From Paenibacillus xylaniclasticus (GTDB lineage: Bacteria; Bacillota; Bacilli; Paenibacillales; Paenibacillaceae): a DNA stretch of 64,000 bases. Under the pieces are notes generated by a model that saw only the letters and a program-made list of their open reading frames with translations, did no database searches and was not told the origin of the DNA. A program made the position numbers and the translations under genes. Shown here piece by piece: positions 35,078-44,128 of this stretch. Location of the stretch: NCBI RefSeq assembly GCF_004001065.1, contig NZ_BIML01000007.1, positions 173,059 through 237,058 of the forward strand, in the 5' to 3' direction. Positions within the stretch are counted from its first letter, which is position 1; every line of letters starts with the position of its first letter.

Positions 35078-35854
35078 ATGGGGGCAACGCTGCTAGAAAT
35101 TAGCGGGCTGAATAAACGGTTTGAATCAGGTAAAGGCGTTGTGCAGGCCCTTCATGATGTCAATCTGGACATCGCGGAAGGTGAATTTATAACGGTGATC
35201 GGTCCAAGCGGCTGCGGCAAGAGCACGCTGCTTCGCATTATTGCAGGATTGGATACGAATTACTCAGGTACAGTCCGGCTTGCCGGAAACGAAATCAAAG
35301 GACCGGGCATTGATAAGGGGTTTATTTTTCAGGAGCATCGGTTGTTTCCGTGGCTGACCGTGGAAAAAAATATTGCTTCCGACCTGTCGCTTGGCGATAA
35401 AGAAGTGCGCCGCAAGGTAGACGAGTTAATTGAACTGGTCAAGCTGAAGGGCTTCGAGAAATCTTATCCGCGAGAGTTGTCCGGAGGGATGGCGCAACGT
35501 GTTGCAATAGCAAGAGCGCTGCTGCGACAACCGAAGGTGCTGCTGTTAGATGAACCGTTCGGCGCTTTGGATGCATTCACGAGAGCACATATGCAGGAGG
35601 CGCTGCTGGAGATTTGGCGGACGAATAAGACGACGATGATCTTTGTTACCCATGACATCGACGAAGCGGTATATTTGGCTAACCGTGTCGTAATTCTCAA
35701 GCCGCGTCCAGGCGAAATAAGTGCCGTTGTACCCGTTAAATTGCCATACCCGCGTAAGAAGACGACATCGGCGTTCCAAGAGCTGCGGCTGCGAGTGCTG
35801 AGTCAGTTCGAGCAGGTGGAGGAGATGACCTACACGGACGGCTTAGGGATCTAA
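35078..35854 (+). CDS. ssuB: Sulfonate/organosulfur ABC transporter ATP-binding protein
   Basis: The 258-residue ABC ATPase shows Walker [10 protein letters not shown] (42-50), signature [15 protein letters not shown] (about 135), Walker [13 protein letters not shown] (about 152) and the switch histidine in FVTHDIDEA. The [11 protein letters not shown] region and the overall length fit the SsuB/TauB/NrtD group. It energises the two permeases encoded downstream. ATG 35078 follows TTGGAGG; the TTG at 35063 overlaps that ribosome binding site. A strong terminator separates it from the permease genes, so it is either expressed separately or subject to attenuation. Confidence 0.9.
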   Translation: MGATLLEISGLNKRFESGKGVVQALHDVNLDIAEGEFITVIGPSGCGKSTLLRIIAGLDTNYSGTVRLAGNEIKGPGIDKGFIFQEHRLFPWLTVEKNIASDLSLGDKEVRRKVDELIELVKLKGFEKSYPRELSGGMAQRVAIARALLRQPKVLLLDEPFGALDAFTRAHMQEALLEIWRTNKTTMIFVTHDIDEAVYLANRVVILKPRPGEISAVVPVKLPYPRKKTTSAFQELRLRVLSQFEQVEEMTYTDGLGI

Positions 35855-35908
35855 TCTTTATTTATTGACAAAATAATAGATTCTTACTGCTTTATAACAC
35901 AGTTATTT

Positions 35909-35917
35909 AATAGGAAT
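35909..35917 (-). promoter_or_regulatory. Candidate sulfur-regulator half-site 2
   Basis: AATAGGAAT is the reverse complement of 34918-34926. It lies in the ssuB-ssuC gap, with a related AAAGGAATT just after it. Confidence 0.25.
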
Positions 35918-35946
35918 ACAAAGGAATTAAATATACAGTCTACCGT

Positions 35947-36006
35947 ACAAACGGAGGCAATCTCATCGGTTCTAATCGTGAGTGCCTCCGTTTGTCTTTT
36001 TTTGTT
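35947..36006 (+). terminator. Strong terminator between ssuB and ssuC
   Basis: The 13-bp perfect stem acaaacggaggca / tgcctccgtttgt is followed by CTTTTTTTT. The loop holds a second small stem (ctcat...gtgag). It sits inside the transporter gene group, about 45 nt before the ssuC ATG. Confidence 0.9.
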
Positions 36007-36049
36007 AGCTGCGGCCTTTACATTGAACAGACGAAAGCGGTGATAGACA

Positions 36050-36847
36050 ATGAGTAATTCGGCTGCCGTGCGCGGCAAAGCTCCTGGGAAAGCGACACTT
36101 GCCGGATTGGCGCTAGTTGTGCCAGTTACGTTTCTAGCTTTGTGGCAGGTTCTTGGTCATTACGGACTCATATCGGAGATGCTGTTCCCGACTCCGTACA
36201 CGATAGCCCAAGCGGGAATCGATCTGGCGGCATCAGGCGTGTTATGGGACAACATTCGAGTTAGTACAGGGCGCGCTTTATCGGGCTATCTGCTAGGAGG
36301 CTCGCTCGGATTGTTGTTCGGCATCATTGTCGGGTTGTTTAAACGGACCGAGAAGCTGCTGGACCCTACCATTCAAATGATTCGGATGATTCCCAGTCTG
36401 GCCATTGTTCCATTATTTATTCTATGGTTTGGCATCGGAGAAGAATCTAAGGTACTGATTATTGCGAAAGGCGCATTTTTTCCGCTCTATATTAATACGT
36501 TTCTCGGCATCCGCAATGTAGATAACAAGCTGTTCGAGGTTACCCGTGTGCTTGGCTACAGCCGGTTCAAACAGGTTGTCCGGCTTATTATACCAGCAGC
36601 ACTACCTAATATTATGCTGGGCGCAAGGCTGTCTATCGGATTGTCGTGGCTAGGCCTGGTTGTCGCGGAGCTTATCGCTTCCACCTCCGGGATCGGTTAT
36701 ATGATTTCGGATGCGCGGCAATTTGCGGATACGCCGGTCGTGTTTGTAGGCATTTTCTTATTTGCGATACTGGGCCTTTTGACGGATTCCTTGCTGTCAC
36801 TGGTTGAGCGAAGGATGCTCCGTTGGAAAGACCGCTACAGCGGATAA
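36050..36847 (+). CDS. ssuC: Sulfonate/organosulfur ABC transporter permease, first copy
   Basis: This 265-residue polytopic permease of the SsuC/TauC/NrtB class has an inner helix at about 15-38 and the EAA-type loop ELIASTSGIGYMISDARQF. Characteristic stretches are IQMIRMIPSLAIVPLFILWFG and YINTFLGIRNVDNKLFEVTR. It forms the membrane channel with the second permease. The gene precedes the second permease gene by 21 nt. A heterodimeric pair is likely, as the two differ in N-terminal length. ATG 36050 follows AAGCGGTGA. Confidence 0.88.
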   Translation: MSNSAAVRGKAPGKATLAGLALVVPVTFLALWQVLGHYGLISEMLFPTPYTIAQAGIDLAASGVLWDNIRVSTGRALSGYLLGGSLGLLFGIIVGLFKRTEKLLDPTIQMIRMIPSLAIVPLFILWFGIGEESKVLIIAKGAFFPLYINTFLGIRNVDNKLFEVTRVLGYSRFKQVVRLIIPAALPNIMLGARLSIGLSWLGLVVAELIASTSGIGYMISDARQFADTPVVFVGIFLFAILGLLTDSLLSLVERRMLRWKDRYSG

Positions 36848-36868
36848 ACAGGAGAGGAGGTTACTTCA

Positions 36869-37762
36869 ATGAGCAATTCCTTGGAAACAGTCGTCCAGCC
36901 GCATGTGAAGCGGGAGCCAGTGGAGGCTGGCGAGACAGGTGCAATCCTCTCCAAGCCGGCAGGTAAAGTGAAAGCTAAGGGGCTTTCGGGATTGTCCACA
37001 GCTTTGATAAAGGATTTCGCTGCAGGAGCCATTATTCCTATCGTGCTGCTAGCTGCTTGGCAGGTGGCTTCTTATGCCGGGTGGCTGTCGCCTATGTTTA
37101 TGCCGTCGCCGCTGGCGATTCTAAGCTCATTCATAACGCTCGCTACAGAGGGGCAGCTGCTCCATCATTTGTTGGTCAGCATCAAGCGAGCGGGGCTTGG
37201 ATTTCTAATCGGTGGAGCAGCAGGGCTTCTATTCGGCTTTGTTACAGGCCTACTCCGAAAAGCGCAGTATTTGCTTGATCCGAGCATTCAAGTGCTGCGG
37301 CTGGTACCGCATTTGGCCATCGCGCCGCTCATCATATTGTGGTTTGGGTTTGGAGAAACGTCGAAGATTGTCATTATTGTAAGCGGCTCTTTCTTTCCGT
37401 TGTATATCAATACGTTTCTCGGCATTCGCAATGTGGAGAATAAGCTGTTCGAGGTAGCGAGAGTACTAGGTTTCAGTCCTTTGAAACGGCTGCTGCGGCT
37501 CGTACTGCCTGCCGCTCTCCCGGATATTCTGATCGGCGTGCGCCTGTCGCTTGCCGTATCCTGGATCGGCCTAGTAGTCGCGGAGCTTATCGGTTCTACG
37601 TCAGGCGTCGGTTTTCTCATTAACGAGGCGAAGCAGAACTCAGAAACGACCGTTATTTTTGCCGGTATTATCATCTTTGCCGTTGTCGGTAAGCTGATCG
37701 ATTCTGGGATGAAAGCTTTGGAGGCGCGTTGGTTAAGCTGGCGGGACGGTTTTAAGGGTTAA
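36869..37762 (+). CDS. ssuC: Sulfonate/organosulfur ABC transporter permease, second copy
   Basis: The 297-residue paralogue of the first permease has the same motifs (IQVLRLVPHLAIAPLIILWFG, YINTFLGIRNVENKLFEVAR, ELIGSTSGVGFLINEAKQ). It carries an extra cytoplasmic N terminus of about 45 residues (MSNSLETVVQPHVKREPVEA...). The paired permeases and the single ATPase fit one importer. ATG 36869 follows AGAGGAGG. Confidence 0.88.
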   Translation: MSNSLETVVQPHVKREPVEAGETGAILSKPAGKVKAKGLSGLSTALIKDFAAGAIIPIVLLAAWQVASYAGWLSPMFMPSPLAILSSFITLATEGQLLHHLLVSIKRAGLGFLIGGAAGLLFGFVTGLLRKAQYLLDPSIQVLRLVPHLAIAPLIILWFGFGETSKIVIIVSGSFFPLYINTFLGIRNVENKLFEVARVLGFSPLKRLLRLVLPAALPDILIGVRLSLAVSWIGLVVAELIGSTSGVGFLINEAKQNSETTVIFAGIIIFAVVGKLIDSGMKALEARWLSWRDGFKG

Positions 37763-37815
37763 GAATAAAATACTTTTTTTGCATCTTTGCAACTTATGAG
37801 AGGGGTACATGATCA

Positions 37816-38859
37816 ATGACAAATCAACAGAGCGAGAAAAAGAAAATGAACGTAAAGGTTAAACTGCTTGGTGTGCTGACGTTGCTTATCGCGCTGACGT
37901 CTGTGCTCGCTGCCTGCGGCTCGAACGATAAAGAATCGTCAGGCGCATCCGACGGAGCATCTGGTATGAAGAGCAGCGTGCCGTCTGTACTGAACTACGG
38001 CTATATCGGAAGCAACGAATTGAATTTGCCGGGCGGCGCAGAGGGCTGGGGTCTCTATAAAGGAATTATTCAAGAGGAATTAAAAAAATATGGAATTAAC
38101 GAAGTGAAGGTGACCGGGTTTCCGAACGGTCCCGACCAGACGGAATCGCTGATCAGCGGTCGGCTCGATGTTGGCGGCCTTGGCGATACACCTGCTATTA
38201 TTGCCCGTGCATCCGGTGCCAAGACGAAGCTTGTGAACCAAAATAGTATTTCGTCAGTCGGTTATTTGATTTCGGCTCCTAATGGTCCGACAACGATTGA
38301 GGAGTTGAAAGGTAAAACGATCGCAATCCAAAAGGGCTCCTTCATGCACCGCTATATTGCAGGGCTGCTGAAGGAGGCCGGCATTACGGACTATAAGTTC
38401 GTGCACATGCTTATTCCTGACGGTCAGGCAGCGCTGGCGCGCGGTGATGTGGATGCGATGGGCAATACCGGATATACAGCGCAGAAGCTGCTGAGCGAAG
38501 GATATACGTTGATTGACGAATCGTCTCAACATCCAGATTTGCTTGGTACAGGCGCTACGGTTGTCTCCGAGAGCTTTCTAGCGAAGTTCCCAGACTTTCC
38601 AAAGGTGTGGAACGAAGCAAGGAAGAAGGCACTTGCTGATCTGAAGCAGCATGAGGACGAATATTATCAATTCATTGCAGATTTGAACAAGACGACGGTC
38701 GACCTGGCGAAGAAGGTAAGCCCGATCAGCCATAACGAAGAGGAGCCGTTCACAGAAGCAGGGCTCGCGCGGATTAAGGGGACGAAGGATTTTCTCGTTG
38801 AGGAAGGCTTGGCCAAAAATGATTTTGAAATCGAAGACTGGTTGGCTAAAAGCGAATAA
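37816..38859 (+). CDS. ssuA: Sulfonate/organosulfur ABC transporter substrate-binding lipoprotein
   Basis: The 347-residue binding protein has a lipoprotein signal ending in SVLAAC (lipid-modified C34). An SsuA/NMT1-type domain follows, with FPNGPDQTESLISGRLDVGGLGDTPA and KGKTIAIQKGSFMHRYIAG. It delivers a small sulfonate or related sulfur compound to the permeases; the ligand is inferred from family and neighbours. It is the last gene of the importer group. A terminator follows, before the flavoprotein gene. Confidence 0.9.
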   Translation: MTNQQSEKKKMNVKVKLLGVLTLLIALTSVLAACGSNDKESSGASDGASGMKSSVPSVLNYGYIGSNELNLPGGAEGWGLYKGIIQEELKKYGINEVKVTGFPNGPDQTESLISGRLDVGGLGDTPAIIARASGAKTKLVNQNSISSVGYLISAPNGPTTIEELKGKTIAIQKGSFMHRYIAGLLKEAGITDYKFVHMLIPDGQAALARGDVDAMGNTGYTAQKLLSEGYTLIDESSQHPDLLGTGATVVSESFLAKFPDFPKVWNEARKKALADLKQHEDEYYQFIADLNKTTVDLAKKVSPISHNEEEPFTEAGLARIKGTKDFLVEEGLAKNDFEIEDWLAKSE

Positions 38860-38904
38860 CGAGTAGCTTTCTGTATGAAAAGCTAGGACGTGCTTGACTT
38901 CAAC

Positions 38905-38942
38905 AAGGCACTACGGGCATTCCTGTCCGGTGCCTTTTCCTT
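38905..38942 (+). terminator. Intrinsic terminator after ssuA
   Basis: The stem aaggcac...gtgcctt is extended by cgggca / tgtccg and followed by TTCCTTTC. Confidence 0.65.
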
Positions 38943-38992
38943 TCAGAGAATAGGAGATAGCACACACGACCACTAGAAGGGAGCAAAGGCGG

Positions 38993-40606
38993 ATGAAGAC
39001 AGAGCAACAGATCTCGGCAACAGCCGATGTGCTTGTGCTTGGCGGCGGGCCGGCAGGAGCATGGGCAGCATGGAGCGCCGCCAAGCAGGGCGCGAAGGTC
39101 ATTGTGGCGGATAAAGGTTATTTGGGCACTAGCGGAGCGACTGCTCCGGGCGGCACGACTTTGCTGGTCGTACCGCCCGTTGCCAAGCTGCGGGACGAAG
39201 CGGCACAGTCAAGATTAAAGGCTGGCGGATACTTGCCGGAAATCCGGTGGATTCATCGGGTCTTGGATCAGGTAGAGCATAATCTGGAGCTCGTTGAGCA
39301 GTGGGGTTACCCGTTTCCGAAGGATGCGGACGGTACTCCGCTTCGCACCCATTTGCATGGGCCGCAGTATATGGCATTGATGAGAAAGGCATTGCGCAAG
39401 GCTGGCGTCAAAATTTTCGACCAATCGCCGGCACTTGAGCTATTGCAGGACGAATACGGCGTTGGCGGCGCTAGAGGCATAAATCGGCTTAACGGCAAAC
39501 GTTGGGAAGTGAAGGCGAACGCCGTAGTAATCGCCACAGGAGGCTGCGCATTTCTGAGCAAAGGTCTTGGCTGCAATGTCCTAACGGGTGAAGGCTTATT
39601 GATGTCGGCCGAAGTCGGCGCAGAGCTGTCGGGTATGGAATTCAGCCGCCAATACGCACCAAGCGCGGCGTTCGGCAGTGTGACAAGGGGCAGAATGCTG
39701 GCATGGGCTAGCTTGTATGATGAACATGGCAACAAGCTGCATTCAGGAGACCGCACGTTTGGCAGTCTGCCTAACTTATTGATGAAAGGGAAAGTATTTG
39801 CCAGACTTGACCTTGCTGATACCGAGGAGAAACAAAGCTTTTTGCGCAATGCGCACCCGATCTTCTTCATGCCGCTTGAGCGGGCCGGCATCAATGCCTT
39901 TACAGACCTCTTCGAATTGACTTTGCGCTATGAAGGTACGATGAGGGGAACGGGCGGACTGCGGCTTACAGGTGATGATTGCAGTACGACGGTTGCAGGA
40001 CTGTATGCAGCTGGCGATGCGGCTACAAGAGAGAAGGTGACCGGAGCAGTTTCTGGTGGCGGGGCTTACAACGCATCCTGGGCTATCTGCAGTGGCACAT
40101 GGGCCGGCGAAGGCGCAGCCCGTTACGCCTTGAGCAGTGGTCGGGACGCTGCAAGCCGAGAGCTGAAGCCAGCTGGAACGTTCGGGACGGAAGACGGAGC
40201 GGAGAACGGTAAAGCAATCGTATCGCAGGATATCAATCAGGCGATTCAGCGGGAAGTGCTGCCGCTGCCTATAAATTTTGTCCGCAGCGAACCGGTCATT
40301 CGTCAGTCGCTCGATCGGCTGCATGCACTGCTGCCTGAAGTGTCCGGGCGGCCTGAGGCAACGGTTCAAGGAATTGTCGGAAGCCGGGAGACGGCGGGAA
40401 TGCTGTCTGTTGCCAGATGGATCTATACGGCGGCGCTCGCCCGTCAAGAAACACGGGGGCTTCATACGCTGGCCGAATATCCGCAGCTAGACCCTGAGCA
40501 GACTCACCGGCTGATTGTATCCGGTGTTCGGAACGTTCATATAGGAACCGAGGCTGTACCGCATGCCAACGAATTGAAAGCGGCGTTGAAAGGAGTGCAT
40601 GCGTAA
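38993..40606 (+). CDS. FAD-dependent oxidoreductase, AprA/fumarate reductase-like
   Basis: The 537-residue flavoprotein has the FAD-binding motif DVLVLGGGPAGAWAAWSAAK with ADKGYLGTSGATAPGG, VIATGGCAFLSKGLG, and AGLYAAGDAATREKVTGAVSGGGAYNASWAICSG near the C-terminal FAD site. This is the succinate dehydrogenase/fumarate reductase and adenylylsulfate reductase alpha fold. It is shorter than AprA. The next gene overlaps its stop in TAATG and encodes a two-cluster ferredoxin, as in AprBA. With the ssu importer directly upstream, a reductive or oxidative step on an organosulfur compound is likely, but the substrate is unknown. It is not placed in a sulfate-reduction context. Confidence 0.8.
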   Translation: MKTEQQISATADVLVLGGGPAGAWAAWSAAKQGAKVIVADKGYLGTSGATAPGGTTLLVVPPVAKLRDEAAQSRLKAGGYLPEIRWIHRVLDQVEHNLELVEQWGYPFPKDADGTPLRTHLHGPQYMALMRKALRKAGVKIFDQSPALELLQDEYGVGGARGINRLNGKRWEVKANAVVIATGGCAFLSKGLGCNVLTGEGLLMSAEVGAELSGMEFSRQYAPSAAFGSVTRGRMLAWASLYDEHGNKLHSGDRTFGSLPNLLMKGKVFARLDLADTEEKQSFLRNAHPIFFMPLERAGINAFTDLFELTLRYEGTMRGTGGLRLTGDDCSTTVAGLYAAGDAATREKVTGAVSGGGAYNASWAICSGTWAGEGAARYALSSGRDAASRELKPAGTFGTEDGAENGKAIVSQDINQAIQREVLPLPINFVRSEPVIRQSLDRLHALLPEVSGRPEATVQGIVGSRETAGMLSVARWIYTAALARQETRGLHTLAEYPQLDPEQTHRLIVSGVRNVHIGTEAVPHANELKAALKGVHA

Positions 40607-40953
40607 TGATCGAACTGGTGAGTGCGGAGCGATGCATTGGCTGCGGCTTATGCGTGAAGGTTTGCCCGACTAACGTGCTCGACATGGAAGGAGAGCTGGC
40701 GGTAATTGCTCGTCAGGACGATTGCCAGACCTGCTTCATGTGCGAAGCGTATTGCCCGGTTGATGCCTTGTATGTAGACCCGCATGCGGAGCAGCGGGTT
40801 GCGGCAGATGAAGCGGAGCTTGTCTGTTCTGGTCTCCTTGGCAGCTGGCGGGAGGAGATCGGCTGGACGAAAGGAGCCAAATCTACGATGGCAGACCGCG
40901 ACACAACGCCATTCTTTGAAGTATTTACGGCGAAGCACCGAGCGAAGCAATAG
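40606..40953 (+). CDS. Two-[4Fe-4S] ferredoxin, AprB-like partner
   Basis: The 115-residue protein has two CX2CX2CX3CP motifs: CIGCGLCVKVCP and CQTCFMCEAYCP, each binding one [4Fe-4S] cluster, as in bacterial ferredoxins and AprB. Its C-terminal 50 residues (WREEIGWTKGAKSTMADRD) are an extension that AprB-like subunits use to wrap around the flavoprotein. Its ATG overlaps the flavoprotein stop (TAATG), so the two are translationally coupled and probably form a complex. It would pass electrons between a cellular donor and the flavin. Confidence 0.85.
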   Translation: MIELVSAERCIGCGLCVKVCPTNVLDMEGELAVIARQDDCQTCFMCEAYCPVDALYVDPHAEQRVAADEAELVCSGLLGSWREEIGWTKGAKSTMADRDTTPFFEVFTAKHRAKQ

Positions 40954-40974
40954 AAGCAATAAGGGACAGCTATG

Positions 40975-41026
40975 AAGCATTCCATCCTGCGGAAAGACTT
41001 TATTTCAGCGGGAGGAATGCTTTTTT
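40975..41026 (+). terminator. Intrinsic terminator after the ferredoxin gene
   Basis: The stem aagcattcc...ggaatgctt has an inner tcctgc / gcggga stem and is followed by TTTTTTCTC. Confidence 0.8.
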
Positions 41027-41107
41027 CTCGTTGCCTAGCAACAATAGTTCAAAATTGAATAGTTTGGAGTACCACTTGATATTATTTGAAGGGGAGCATG
41101 GAATGAA

Positions 41108-42193
41108 ATGAAGCTGCTAATTATAGCTCCGGAGCAAATCGCTGTCCCTCCTTCAGTAAGCGGATCTGTTGAGAATTGTATTTATCAAATTGCCAAACAT
41201 GCTTCGAACGAGCATCAGATTACGATCGTCAGTGTACTGCGGAATCATCTGCCTCATAAATCGGCCATGAACAATTTGACCATTCTCCGTGTTCCCGGCG
41301 GCTCGAAGCGGGTTTATTTAGCAAATGCGCTTCGTGCGGTAAAGGGAAGGTCGTATGATCTCATACAAATAGATAACCGCCCCCGATTCGCCCGTGCCGT
41401 TCGACAAGCATTCCCGAATACACCGATCTCGATCTTCTTACATTCCTTAACTTTTGTATCCAGCCCTATGACGACAACTAAGACCGCGAAGGAGGATTTG
41501 AAGCATGTCGACATAATAATTGGTAACAGTAAATCGCTTCAAAAGTCTTTGAAGAATCGTTTTCCCGCTCACAGCAATAAAATAAAATTCGTCCATCTTG
41601 GTGTGGATACGGACAAATTTCGGCCTGGAATAAAGCCGAATTCTAATCGGTTTCGCGTCCTCTTTGCAGGGCGGCTTATACCTAGAAAGGGAGTGCCTAC
41701 GCTGCTTAAAGCGGTTCGAATAGCCCGAAGGTCTGCTCCCTTCATTAGCTTGTCGGTAGCTGGAGGTACAAGGAAGACAGCCTATACAGCTTATTTGAAG
41801 CGGATGGCACACGCTTTGAACATCCCTGTAACTTTTACGGGCAATTTATCTCGCAAGAGGATGCCGGCATTCTATCGAACAGGTGACTGCTTCGTATGTC
41901 CCTCTCAAAAGCATGAAGCGTTCGGATTGGTCAACGTAGAAGCGATGGCAAGCGGTCTGCCTGTTATTGCTTCCAGGAACGGCGGCATCCCTGAAATCGT
42001 CCAGCATGGAAGAAATGGTCTGCTTGTTGAAAGATACCATGTGCCCTCTGCATTTGCTGCCCCAATCGTCAAGCTCGCGCTAAATTCGAAGCTACGCCGA
42101 CTCTTATCAAGGCGTGCCAGAGTGGACGCCTTGAATCGTTTCAGCTGGAGACGGACTGCAGCGAGATTAATGGGAATCTATTCGAGGTTCTAG
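41108..42193 (+). CDS. Glycosyltransferase family 4, CotSA/YtcC-like
   Basis: The 361-residue GT-B enzyme has the N-terminal APEQIAVPPSVSGSVENCIY, the linker VLFAGRLIPRKGVPTLLKAV, and the donor-binding motif EAFGLVNVEAMASGLPVIASRNGGIPEIV with the E-x7-E pair. It resembles CotSA and YtcC of Bacillus, which act in spore coat glycosylation, so a spore surface role is plausible. The gene ends in a CTAG shared with the stop of the convergent gene; there is no room for a terminator between them. Confidence 0.85.
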   Translation: MKLLIIAPEQIAVPPSVSGSVENCIYQIAKHASNEHQITIVSVLRNHLPHKSAMNNLTILRVPGGSKRVYLANALRAVKGRSYDLIQIDNRPRFARAVRQAFPNTPISIFLHSLTFVSSPMTTTKTAKEDLKHVDIIIGNSKSLQKSLKNRFPAHSNKIKFVHLGVDTDKFRPGIKPNSNRFRVLFAGRLIPRKGVPTLLKAVRIARRSAPFISLSVAGGTRKTAYTAYLKRMAHALNIPVTFTGNLSRKRMPAFYRTGDCFVCPSQKHEAFGLVNVEAMASGLPVIASRNGGIPEIVQHGRNGLLVERYHVPSAFAAPIVKLALNSKLRRLLSRRARVDALNRFSWRRTAARLMGIYSRF

Positions 42194-43089
42194 TCGATCG
42201 AATCTTCCGGCTCGGTCAGCGGACTGCAGCTATTTGCAAGCAGCTCCATTTTTTCTCTTTCTCGTAGATCGTTTATCCGAATTTGCTCGGCGGCAGGCAG
42301 ATAACGATCCCATTCGAGAATGCAGTCCGCCTCCTCCCAGAGCGTTAAGTACTCCTTCTCAACGAGTTCATACAATCGGCTTTGTTTGATTAAGTTGTAG
42401 GTGAAGAAGTCGTTAGCCGTAATTCGATGATTGTCTTCATCGCGATTATGCATGAACGGCCCTGTGACAATATGGGAATCTACCTTATACGTGTCGCTGA
42501 ACAACGGCTTCTTCGTAAATCGTACCTCGCAAACCTGTTCGATCGACAGCTCTGCTTCTATACACGCTTTCGAGATGGCGTTGAACACTTTACAGTAATT
42601 GTCGATGACACGATCATTTTCTCCATAAACTAATTTGAAGCCTTCCAGCCAGGGAGGGGATATTAATATTTTTATTTTTGCCCCTTGATGAATAGGCCGC
42701 GGCAAGCTCGCGGTGATGTTGCTTGTCATAATTAACCGGTAACCGGACATCCAGACTTCCTTGTCACACGAATTTAACAGCTGCTCCAGCAGCTGCTTCT
42801 TGTTGAAATGAAGATCGCTAATGCCGAACTCGTGGATGCCTTCCAGCAGCATATCGTTCTCATGACTTTTATATTTCACATAAATGTCAGCGATAATAGA
42901 GAAGATCGATGCTAGCAGTGATGTCGCGATGGCCAGCGACAGCTCCGGCACTAAACGGATCTCCTGCAATGGGGATACGTAGATCACAAAACAACCAACT
43001 ACGCTTATCCCAAGCATTAACACTGCATAAACATTGTTGTGAAGCTTGTAAGCTTGCAGCTTATTCCACAGGGAGCGTTTGCTGTTCAT
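42190..43089 (-). CDS. Hypothetical two-helix membrane protein
   Basis: Two N-terminal membrane helices (VYAVLMLGISVVGCFVIYV, LSLAIATSLLASIFSIIAD) precede a cytosolic domain of about 230 residues. This domain contains KEVWMSGYRLIMTSNI, KIKILISPPW and FFTYNLIKQSRLYELVEKEYLTLWEEA. The domain has the general look of a PLD- or nuclease-like fold, but I see no complete HKD motif and assign no function. Its start overlaps the upstream GNAT stop in ATGA, so the two are coupled. Confidence 0.65.
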   Translation of the reverse strand: MNSKRSLWNKLQAYKLHNNVYAVLMLGISVVGCFVIYVSPLQEIRLVPELSLAIATSLLASIFSIIADIYVKYKSHENDMLLEGIHEFGISDLHFNKKQLLEQLLNSCDKEVWMSGYRLIMTSNITASLPRPIHQGAKIKILISPPWLEGFKLVYGENDRVIDNYCKVFNAISKACIEAELSIEQVCEVRFTKKPLFSDTYKVDSHIVTGPFMHNRDEDNHRITANDFFTYNLIKQSRLYELVEKEYLTLWEEADCILEWDRYLPAAEQIRINDLREREKMELLANSCSPLTEPEDSID

Positions 43090-43640
43090 GAGCGTGCCGA
43101 TTCCTCCGTCATACGTTGTCGATAATAAACCGTATCCAGACCAAGGCCTCGGCCATTCTGAATTCGTTTGATTTCCTCCATCCCAATCTTATGTAATACT
43201 CGAATATGCTTATCATTCGTAGACCAGGTTCGCGTCATGATTGGCTGATTATAATGGTTTGCAATTTTCGCTAGCTCCGCATAAAAGCGTGTCGTGATTC
43301 CTTGTCCACGATAGGTTTCTTCCACAATAATCGTCGTCACATATAATGTTGGGAGCCCGTCATCAATATCCTGTGAGAGATAATGTGGCCGGAACGATAC
43401 GAATCCAACAACGACTTCTCCATCTAACGCCAGTATGAAAGATTGCTCCTTTAACGTTTCAAAATATTGCTTCGGCTGTTGCTTCTGGGACGGCAGTGCG
43501 GATAGATTCGTTTGATACGTATTCTCACGGGATGAAAGCGGTGGTATAAAGTCGGTGTCATAACGACAGAGTAAGCTCCAGACACCTTCTAACCCGTTGG
43601 GCTCTGTCAGGGTCTCGTAATACAGCATTTGAATGGTCAT
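43086..43640 (-). CDS. GNAT family N-acetyltransferase
   Basis: The 184-residue protein has the GNAT core VTTIIVEETYRGQGITTRFYAELAKI (acetyl-CoA loop) and the late strand HIRVLHKIGMEEI. The acceptor is unknown. It is coupled through an ATGA overlap to the two-helix membrane protein downstream, and is the only gene upstream of it in the group. ATG 43640 follows AGAGGAAG. Confidence 0.83.
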   Translation of the reverse strand: MTIQMLYYETLTEPNGLEGVWSLLCRYDTDFIPPLSSRENTYQTNLSALPSQKQQPKQYFETLKEQSFILALDGEVVVGFVSFRPHYLSQDIDDGLPTLYVTTIIVEETYRGQGITTRFYAELAKIANHYNQPIMTRTWSTNDKHIRVLHKIGMEEIKRIQNGRGLGLDTVYYRQRMTEESARS

Positions 43641-43942
43641 GATGTCTTCCTCTCATTTCTGTAGGTGATAACTATCATTGTATACTGAAACAAGCTATCC
43701 GGCACTAACGTTCCTTGATTGTCCTTCGAATTTTTACATCCATTTCTTCAACAATAAATGGAGAATTGTTGGTTATCCAACACAGCTAAATTGCAGTCAT
43801 CCGATGAATTTCTCCAAAAATCCAGCGTTATCAACGGTTCTACATCTCCCCTCAATTTCAGTTAAAATGTAGATTATTTCTTAAATCGACCTCAAATTCC
43901 CAAGTCTTGTTTGTTAACCATCATTTTCGAAAAAAATGATTG

Positions 43943-43970
43943 TTGCTAGATTACGGCAAATTGCTATTAT
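43943..43970 (+). promoter_or_regulatory. Candidate promoter of sfnG
   Basis: TTGCTA, a 16-nt spacer and TATTAT (or the overlapping TATATA) fit a sigma-A promoter. It would give a leader of about 180 nt before sfnG. Confidence 0.4.
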
Positions 43971-44057
43971 ATACATTAAGCCGAGTAATTCAATTGGAAA
44001 ATGCTCCAATGAAGTAGGCGCTGGAAATTTATCATTTGCCGATTAGTCAACTAAAGG

Positions 44058-44091
44058 CACCTGAAACGAGCAAGAGGTTCAGGTGTTTTTT
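44058..44091 (+). terminator. Terminator-like hairpin in the sfnG leader
   Basis: The 8-bp stem cacctgaa / ttcaggtg is followed by TTTTTTCTTTT. Lying between promoter and gene, it may act as an attenuator. Confidence 0.7.
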
Positions 44092-44095
44092 CTTT

Positions 44096-44128
44096 TATAT
44101 AGACAAGGGCATTGCCCTTATCTATATA
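44096..44128 (+). repeat. Second hairpin in the sfnG leader
   Basis: The arms TATATAGACAAGGGC and GCCCTTATCTATATA pair with one mismatch around an ATT loop, directly upstream of the GAGAGGTG ribosome binding site. Confidence 0.6.

Noticed and set aside
43678..43872. Plus-strand frame of 64 codons upstream of sfnG
   Set aside because: It has no ribosome binding site, and its low-complexity hydrophobic start and lack of any family pattern make it a chance frame.
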